Positions 58,437 through 64,000 of a stretch of DNA of 64,000 nucleotides are shown here, one piece after another. The notes under the pieces are model-generated. The model was not told where the DNA came from and did no database searches. It saw nothing but the letters and a program-made list of their open reading frames with translations. The stretch spans positions 5,872,001-5,936,000 of the forward strand of contig NZ_CP029189.1 of NCBI RefSeq assembly GCF_008642275.1, given 5' to 3'. Each line of letters begins with the position of its first letter. Position 1 is the stretch's first letter. Origin of the DNA: Streptomyces venezuelae. GTDB lineage: Bacteria; Actinomycetota; Actinomycetes; Streptomycetales; Streptomycetaceae. Both the position numbers and the translations under genes were made by a program.

Positions 58437-60785
58437 TCAGCGGACCACCAGGGAGAGGAGAGGGGGCTCTTCGAGCCGGACGGAGGCGGCTGCGCCGCCG
58501 ATGAGGAAACCGCGCAGGGCGTACGGACGGCCGGGTGCGACGGCGGTGTCGACCGGGCGCTCCACCGTGCCCGTGCCCGTCCCGGTGCCCGCGGCCGCGG
58601 CCGCGAGTTCGGCCCCGGTCACCCGGCACACGGCCGTCCCGCCGGACGGGCCGTCCGGACGCCGGGGGTTGCGGCCGCCGTCCCCCCGGGCCACGAGGAC
58701 GAAGCCGGGCAGGTCCTGGCCGGCCGCACCGCCCGGAGCCCGTACGGTGACCCGCAGCACGGCGGGCCCGCGGCGCAGGCCGCGCCGGGCGCCGGGCACC
58801 AGCTCGTAGGCGATGGCCACGTCGGCCGGCAGTGCGGCCCGTGCGTCGCCCCCGGCCGAGGCGAGCACGGAACGGACGCTGCGCGGTGCGGCGTGGGCCT
58901 CGACGGACAGTGCGGCCGGGGTGACCCGCAGCCGCAGGCCCTCGCGCAGGAACACGCTGCGGGCCACGGCGAATTCGGTGCGGCGGCCGTCCTGGGTGAC
59001 GGCGCCGGTGACGGTGCCTGCGGTGCCGGGCCAGTCGAAGCCGACCTCGACCAGGTCGGGCGCGGCCCGCCGCAGCGCGAGTCCGGCCACCGGCAGGGGG
59101 GCCTCGACCAGGACGCAGGGTCCGGCGAGGGCCCGGGCGCCCAGCACGGACACGGAGCAGACGGTGGTGAGCGATCCCGGGGGCGGGTGCCCGACGGAGC
59201 CCGGCCCGCTCCCGCCCGGACCCGTCCGGCCGGGTCCTGCCCAGTCCAGCGGCGGCGGCAGTTCGGCCGCCGCCAGTTCGGCCCGCTCGGCGGGAGCGGC
59301 ACCGGCGGGCCACTCCACCAGCCGCACCTCGGCCCCGTCGCCGCCGGTCGGGCGGAACTCCACGCCGCCCGCCTCCCGGGCCAGGGCCGTCAGGGTGAGT
59401 ACGGGCTGCGGCCAGGCGTGCACGGTGACCGGGACGGTCACGGCCGCGGACAGCGTCCCGTGGCCGGTACGGCCCGCCGGGACGTACCGGGCCCGCACCG
59501 CCAGCTCGTACGTCCCCGGCGGCAGCCCCTCCGCGCGCAGGGTCTCCCGCCGGTCCGCCCCGTCCGCCCCGTCCGCCCGGTTCTCCCGGTCCGCCCCGTC
59601 CGCCCGCGCGGCCGGGGACACCGGTACCCGGCCCTGCGGCCCGGTCAGCGTCGCCTCGCACCGGGACGCACCCGCCGGCGCCGTCCACGAGGCCTCGATC
59701 CATCCGTTGCCGTCGACGGCGGCCGCCTGCGTCACCGCCGGGGCGACCGACAGCGGGGCCGCCACCAGCGGCGGCCCGTCGACGGTGCCGTCGGCCCGCA
59801 GCGGCAGCGCGACGTGGCGGATCTCCTCGCCGATGCCGGCGCCGCGGTCCACGAGCACGCCCCCGGCCGGCCGGCCCGGCACCTCGGCGAGCGGCGCGCC
59901 GGCCGGCTCCCCGCGGGTGAGCCGCACCACCCGCCAGCGGGTGTCCCCGAAGTCCCCGGACGGCCAGCGCAGTTCGACGCCCCCCGGGACGAGGGAGGAC
60001 ACCATCGGGGCGGGGTCCCCGGGATCGGGCCGGTAGGTGCGGACCAGCCCGCGCACCGCGCGCGGGCAGTCGCCCGCCAGCGCCGCGGCCTCCTCGTAGT
60101 GGAGGGCGGCCCGTTCCGGATCCTCCTGCTCCTCGGCCCGCCGGGCCACCGCGAGCTCGGTGTCGGCGGCCGTCACCCGGGCGGCCAGCCCGGCGAGGAG
60201 GTCCGCCAGCGGCCGGTCCTCACCCGCGGGCGGCAGCAGGGCGGCCCGGCGGGCGGCGGAGCGGATCCGGTGCTCCCGCACGTCGTCGAGCAGGCCCTCG
60301 GCGGCGGCCCGCTGTCCCGCGTCCAGCGGAGCCCGCCGGGCGGCCGCGCGGACCAGGGCCCCGGCCTCGGCCGGATCGACCCCCAGGCCGGCGGCGGTGG
60401 CGGGCAGCCGCCCCTCGGGATGGTCCTGGAGCAGGTGGGTGAGCTGGTAGAGCAGGATCCGGCGCAGGGCGGCCGGATCCTCCTCCTGGATCGCGGCCAG
60501 CCGTTCGAGCAGCCAGACGGCACCCGGTTCCGGCCGGTCCCGGCGCAGTGACCGCAGTACGCCGGCGCCCACGTGGCGGCGCCGGCCGGTCCCGGTGACG
60601 GCGAAGATCCCGTCGAGCACCCGTAAACGGCCGCCGGGCGGGACCCATAACTCGCCCAAGTGGCCCAATCCGACGGCCTGTTGCGCGGCGAGCAGTTCCC
60701 CGTACGCTCCCACGAGCGGCGACAGCGGCAGGCCGAGGAGCGCGTGGGGCAGCCCGATGGCATGCCCGAACTCGCTCCCGGCCAT
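58437..60785 (-). CDS. Large head-gene protein of the GTPase operon (unknown, Ig/FnIII-like parts)
   Basis: A 782-residue soluble protein, the first gene of the operon. The N-terminal half is helical with a conserved start (FGHAIGLPHALLGLPLSPLV, then VWLLERLAAIQEEDPAALRR) and a TPR-like helix pair (EDPERAALHYEEAAALAGDC). The second half has beta-rich segments resembling fibronectin III or Ig folds (PGGVELRWPSGDFGDTRWRV, NGWIEASWTAPAGASRCEAT, PGTYELAVRARYVPAG), separated by an R-A-D-G-A-D repeat. I do not recognise the family. ATG 60785; the promoter of the whole operon should lie in the 185-base divergent gap 60786-60970. Confidence 0.75.
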   Translation of the reverse strand: MAGSEFGHAIGLPHALLGLPLSPLVGAYGELLAAQQAVGLGHLGELWVPPGGRLRVLDGIFAVTGTGRRRHVGAGVLRSLRRDRPEPGAVWLLERLAAIQEEDPAALRRILLYQLTHLLQDHPEGRLPATAAGLGVDPAEAGALVRAAARRAPLDAGQRAAAEGLLDDVREHRIRSAARRAALLPPAGEDRPLADLLAGLAARVTAADTELAVARRAEEQEDPERAALHYEEAAALAGDCPRAVRGLVRTYRPDPGDPAPMVSSLVPGGVELRWPSGDFGDTRWRVVRLTRGEPAGAPLAEVPGRPAGGVLVDRGAGIGEEIRHVALPLRADGTVDGPPLVAAPLSVAPAVTQAAAVDGNGWIEASWTAPAGASRCEATLTGPQGRVPVSPAARADGADRENRADGADGADRRETLRAEGLPPGTYELAVRARYVPAGRTGHGTLSAAVTVPVTVHAWPQPVLTLTALAREAGGVEFRPTGGDGAEVRLVEWPAGAAPAERAELAAAELPPPLDWAGPGRTGPGGSGPGSVGHPPPGSLTTVCSVSVLGARALAGPCVLVEAPLPVAGLALRRAAPDLVEVGFDWPGTAGTVTGAVTQDGRRTEFAVARSVFLREGLRLRVTPAALSVEAHAAPRSVRSVLASAGGDARAALPADVAIAYELVPGARRGLRRGPAVLRVTVRAPGGAAGQDLPGFVLVARGDGGRNPRRPDGPSGGTAVCRVTGAELAAAAAGTGTGTGTVERPVDTAVAPGRPYALRGFLIGGAAASVRLEEPPLLSLVVR

Positions 60786-60970
60786 CCGCTCTGCGCCCCC
60801 CGTGCAGTGTGTGGGAGGTCATTTCAGCAGATACGCAGGCCGTTCGGGAGCTCTTTTCGTTCTCCAGGTGTACGGCGCAGTGTCACGAGGTGATCTCCGG
60901 CCGGTACCCCGGGACCGCTGTCCTTGGGGCGCCCCTCGACCCCCCCCTCACCCGCAGAGGTCGTCACCCC

Positions 60971-63031
60971 ATGGCAGAACTCAACCGTCGCAGGTTCCTG
61001 CAGATAGCCGGTGGCACCGCCGCCCTCACGATGCTGAACGACAGCATCGCGCGGGCCGCCGCCATCCCGGCGCAAGGCGCCACCGGAACGATCCAGGACA
61101 TCGAGCACGTCGTCGTCCTGATGCAGGAGAACCGGTCCTTCGACCACTACTTCGGCGCGATGAAGGGCGTACGGGGCTTCGGCGACCCGCGGCCGGTCCT
61201 CCAGGACAACGGCAAGCCGGTCTTCCACCAGTCGAACGGCACGAAGGACATCCTGCCCTTCAACCCGCAGATCCAGGACCTCGGCATGCAGTTCCTGGAG
61301 GGCCTCAACCACGACTGGGCCGGCGGCCACCAGGCGTACAACAACGGCAAGTACGACAAGTGGGTCCCGGCCAAGACGGCCACGACCATGTCCTACATGA
61401 CCCGGAACGACATCCCGTTCCACTACGCCCTCGCCGACGCCTTCACGGTGTGCGACGCCTACCACTGCTCGTTCATCGGCGCCACGGACCCGAACCGCTA
61501 CTACATGTGGACGGGCCACACGGGCAACGACGGGACCGGCGGCGGCCCGGTCCTCGGCAACCAGGAGGCCGGCTACGGCTGGAAGACCTACCCCGAGCGG
61601 CTGGAGTCCGCCGGGGTCTCCTGGAAGGTCTACCAGGACATCAGCGACGGCCTGAACGCGGCCGGTTCGTGGGGCTGGATCAACGACGCCTTCCGCGGCA
61701 ACTACGGCGACAACTCGCTGCTGTACTTCAACACCTACCGCAACGCCCAGCCCGGCAGCGCCCTGTACGAGAAGGCCCGCACCGGCACGAACGTCAAGGC
61801 CGGCGACGGCTACTTCGACCGGCTGCGCGCGGACGTCGTGGGCGGCAGGCTGCCCCAGGTCTCCTGGATCGCCGCCCCCGAGGCGTTCAGCGAGCACTCG
61901 AACTGGCCGACGAACTTCGGCGCCTGGTACATCTCCCAGGTCCTGGACGCACTGACCGCGAACCCGGCGGTCTGGGCCAAGACCGCCCTGTTCATCACCT
62001 ACGACGAGAACGACGGCTTCTTCGACCACGTGGTCCCGCCGTACCCGCCGGCCTCCTCCGCCTGGGGCCTGTCCACGGCCGACGTGTCGAAGGACCTCTA
62101 CGCCGGGGGCGGCGGTTACGCGGCCGGACCGTACGGGCTCGGCCCGCGCGTCCCGATGATCGTGGTCTCCCCGTGGAGCAAGGGCGGTTACGTCTGCTCC
62201 GAGACCTTCGACCACACCTCGGTGATCCGCTTCATGGAGAAGCGCTTCGGCGTGCAGGAGCCCAACATCTCGCCCTGGCGCCGCGCCGTCTGCGGCGACC
62301 TGACCTCGGCCTTCGACTTCACCCGGGCCGACGCCGCGCCCGCCGCGCTGCCGTCCACGGCCGGGTACGTCCCGCCGGACAAGGACCGCCACCCCTCCTA
62401 CCACCCGACCCCGCCGGCGACCGGCACCCTGCCCCGGCAGGAAGCCGGCTCCAAGCCGACCCGCGCACTCGGCTACAGCCCCTACGTGGACGGCGCCCGC
62501 ACCACCTCCACCGGCAAGTTCACCCTCACCTTCGCCTCCGGACCGACCCTGGGCGCCCACTTCCACAGCACCTCGGGCAACCGTACGGACGGCCCCTGGC
62601 CCTACACGGTCGAGGCGGGCAAGACGCTGTCGGACACCTGGTCCACCAGCAGCTCCACCGGCAACCAGATCAACCTCACGGTGTGGGGGCCGAACGGCTT
62701 CCTGCGCACCTGGAAGGGCCCGGCGAAGAAGGCCGGCCCCGAGGTCACGGCCCGCCACCAGGCGGCCACCGGCAACCTCACGCTGACCCTGACCAACTCC
62801 GGGACGGCGGCCGTCAACCTCACGGTGACCAACACCTACGGCGGCGCCGCCCCGATCCTCAGGGTGGCGGCCGGTGCGACGGTGACCCACACGGTCGACC
62901 TCGCCGCCTCGGGCCGCTGGTACGACGTGGCGGTCGTCTCCGACGCCGACGCCACCTTCCTGCGCCGTTTCGCCGGACACGTGGAGACCGGTGCCCCGGG
63001 CATCTCGGACCCGGCTATCAAGACCGTCTGA
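60971..63031 (+). CDS. Tat-exported phospholipase C (phosphocholine-type)
   Basis: A 686-residue secreted phosphoesterase that cleaves phospholipid head groups. The Tat signal is in LNRRRFLQIAGGTAALTMLN (R-R-R-F-L). The catalytic metal and nucleophile segment is IEHVVVLMQENRSFDHYFGA; HTGNDGTG, FITYDENDGFFDHVVPP and SETFDHTSVIRFMEKRFGV are further conserved blocks of the phosphoesterase family. Two C-terminal beta domains follow (TGKFTLTFASGPTLGAHFHS, NLTLTLTNSGTAAVNLTVTN) that help membrane or substrate contact. It may supply phosphate from lipids. ATG 60971. The 3' end overlaps the convergent gene by 14 bases. Confidence 0.93.
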   Translation: MAELNRRRFLQIAGGTAALTMLNDSIARAAAIPAQGATGTIQDIEHVVVLMQENRSFDHYFGAMKGVRGFGDPRPVLQDNGKPVFHQSNGTKDILPFNPQIQDLGMQFLEGLNHDWAGGHQAYNNGKYDKWVPAKTATTMSYMTRNDIPFHYALADAFTVCDAYHCSFIGATDPNRYYMWTGHTGNDGTGGGPVLGNQEAGYGWKTYPERLESAGVSWKVYQDISDGLNAAGSWGWINDAFRGNYGDNSLLYFNTYRNAQPGSALYEKARTGTNVKAGDGYFDRLRADVVGGRLPQVSWIAAPEAFSEHSNWPTNFGAWYISQVLDALTANPAVWAKTALFITYDENDGFFDHVVPPYPPASSAWGLSTADVSKDLYAGGGGYAAGPYGLGPRVPMIVVSPWSKGGYVCSETFDHTSVIRFMEKRFGVQEPNISPWRRAVCGDLTSAFDFTRADAAPAALPSTAGYVPPDKDRHPSYHPTPPATGTLPRQEAGSKPTRALGYSPYVDGARTTSTGKFTLTFASGPTLGAHFHSTSGNRTDGPWPYTVEAGKTLSDTWSTSSSTGNQINLTVWGPNGFLRTWKGPAKKAGPEVTARHQAATGNLTLTLTNSGTAAVNLTVTNTYGGAAPILRVAAGATVTHTVDLAASGRWYDVAVVSDADATFLRRFAGHVETGAPGISDPAIKTV

Positions 63032-63722
63032 TCCGGTCCTCCGGTGCGCGCAGCAGCCGCCGTTCCAGGACCGGGAGGTCCGCCGGGCGGTGGCTGCGGG
63101 CGTACCGCAGCAGGATGTCCCGCGCGGTGTCGGGCACCCGGCGCCGCTTCGGGTGCCGGGTGGTGAACTCCTCGCTCGCGAAGAACCGCACGGCCCCTTC
63201 CAGGCCGGCCCGGTCCGTCTCCCGTACACCCCAGGCGAGTCGCTCCGTCGTGGTCCCGGCGAGCAGCCGTCCGGGGGCCCGGTCCGCGAGGAGCCACGCC
63301 GCGTCCCGGGGCTCTCGGCGTACGGCGCCCAGCCAGCCGAACACCGTGCCCGGCGGCACCCCGACCGGAGCCTGCGGCTCCGCCTCGCCCGCGGCCAGGG
63401 CCCGGGCGTACTCCCGCAGCTCCGCGGGCGCCGCGGCCACCCACCGTGCGCGGTGCCGGGCGGGGATGCCGTCGGGGGACAGCGGGTCGAGCAGGCGGCT
63501 CGCCTCCGGGCTGTGGTGATCCGCGCGCAGGCCCTCCTGGCACATGCAGTCGAAGGTGTCGTCGACGGGGTGGTCGTCGACCGGCCGCCTGGCCGCCGCC
63601 ACCGCGTCGATCTCGGCCGGATCGCTGATCAGGTACGTCGTGGGGTGGTGCGGGTGGCGTGCTCCGTCGGGCCGCGAGAAGTCCCCGATGGTCAGGGGGC
63701 GCGGGCGTGATGTCGGGTTCAC
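63018..63722 (-). CDS. Hypothetical protein
   Basis: A 234-residue soluble protein, rich in Arg, Ala, Asp and Pro. Visible segments: VNPTSRPRPLTIGDFSRPDG at the N-terminus, VDDTFDCMCQEGLRADHHSP (Cys pair), RWVAAAPAELREYARALAAG, VFGWLGAVRREPRDAAWLLA, and a C-terminal EFTTRHPKRRRVPDTARDIL. I do not recognise the family, and there is no signal peptide or membrane helix. GTG 63722 is the most likely start; the frame continues upstream over the hydrolase gene. It is convergent with the phospholipase C gene (14-base overlap). Confidence 0.7.
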   Translation of the reverse strand: MNPTSRPRPLTIGDFSRPDGARHPHHPTTYLISDPAEIDAVAAARRPVDDHPVDDTFDCMCQEGLRADHHSPEASRLLDPLSPDGIPARHRARWVAAAPAELREYARALAAGEAEPQAPVGVPPGTVFGWLGAVRREPRDAAWLLADRAPGRLLAGTTTERLAWGVRETDRAGLEGAVRFFASEEFTTRHPKRRRVPDTARDILLRYARSHRPADLPVLERRLLRAPEDRIRRS

Positions 63723-63794
63723 GGTGTGATGGTAGATCCGGTGGGCAGAACCCTCGGCGTCGGTCCTTTTCGCCACGTCACCGAGGGAGAACGC

Positions 63795-64000
63795 ATGGCC
63801 ATCGCCCACCGCAGGATCGGTACCGGACCCGTCCGCGTCATCGTGCTGCACGACTGGTTCGGCACCTCCGCGCACTGGGGTTCCGTACTGGACCACCTGG
63901 ACCCGGAGGGCTTCAGCTACGTCTTCCTCGACTACCGCGGCTACGGAGACCGCCGCGACGTCCCCGGCCGCCACACCCTGGCCGAGATCGCCGACGACGT
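63795..64000 (+). CDS. Alpha/beta hydrolase, N-terminal part (cut by window edge)
   Basis: The first 68 residues of an alpha/beta hydrolase-fold protein. VRVIVLHDWFGTSAHWGSVL holds the oxyanion-hole HDWFG (usual HGxxG), and SYVFLDYRGYGDRRDVPG is the strand-4 segment with the D-Y-R-G-Y-G signature. The nucleophile elbow lies beyond the window. ATG 63795 follows GAGGGAGAAC. The divergent hypothetical gene shares the 72-base spacer. Confidence 0.88.
   Translation, partial: MAIAHRRIGTGPVRVIVLHDWFGTSAHWGSVLDHLDPEGFSYVFLDYRGYGDRRDVPGRHTLAEIADD

Noticed and set aside
60786..60970. PHO box upstream of the phospholipase C gene
   Set aside because: I looked for direct repeats of the GTTCACC type and found only loose similarity (GTTCTCC once), not a box.

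Overview
The window is a 64 kb piece of a high-GC actinobacterial chromosome, almost certainly from Streptomyces. The evidence is a whiI-type atypical sporulation regulator, a complete cvnABCD conservon, a coproporphyrin-type haem branch (hemE, hemY, hemQ), frequent GTG and TTG starts, and many 1-4 base gene overlaps. The order fadB-fadA / rnd / whiI / DUF3000 / hemE ... hemY-hemQ matches the whiI neighbourhood I know from S. coelicolor (whiI = SCO6029). There is no integrase, transposase, phage gene or CRISPR array. No gene-free gap exceeds about 275 bases; the longest are 8801-9073 (in front of whiI) and 34108-34366 (between divergent genes).

Layout. Positions 1-16893 are mostly core genes: an amino-acid permease cut by the left edge, a methyltransferase, an LCP cell-wall enzyme, the fatty-acid oxidation pair fadA-fadB, ribonuclease D, whiI with a candidate sigma-WhiG promoter, hemE, a NADAR-like protein, a CoA-disulfide-reductase-like flavoenzyme, a DUF4349 lipoprotein, and hemY-hemQ. 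Positions 17024-24312 hold an exported alpha/beta hydrolase; a DUF692 (MNIO-type) enzyme translationally coupled to a TIGR04222 membrane protein with a Cys-Gly/Ser tail; a Pth2-type hydrolase; and an AIM24 / ABC-ATPase / permease run. Positions 24481-34107 are rich in exported proteins and phosphate chemistry: a metallophosphoesterase-MFS-TolB-like operon, an AraC/GyrI regulator, a polysaccharide deacetylase, PPK2 and PhoX. Positions 34367-36895 hold a P450 and an ACMSD-like amidohydrolase. Positions 36972-41888 hold housekeeping genes (OsmC, ZapE, a RibD-C reductase, murC, msrB). A tRNA-like gene with an 8-base anticodon loop lies at 42530-42602. The conservon spans 44265-48022.

Positions 48103-60785 form the most elaborate accessory locus. 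Eight minus-strand genes run from 60785 to 49940 with overlaps of 4 bases or gaps of at most 12 bases: a large head-gene protein, a zinc-ribbon P-loop GTPase, a GTPase-associated protein, a membrane zinc-ribbon GTPase, a 42-residue membrane peptide, a VWA protein, a PP2C phosphatase and a divergent Ser/Thr kinase. Facing them are two plus-strand genes that share a short Gly/Asn/His motif. This looks like one of the GTPase-centred, kinase/phosphatase-regulated systems that comparative genomics has proposed as bacterial conflict or signalling systems. The window closes with a Tat-exported phospholipase C, an unknown protein and the start of an alpha/beta hydrolase.

Two sets deserve most attention as possible undescribed systems: the DUF692-fusion plus TIGR04222 Cys-tail pair (18810-21187), which has the logic of a modification enzyme with a membrane-tethered substrate, and the GTPase locus with its facing pair.
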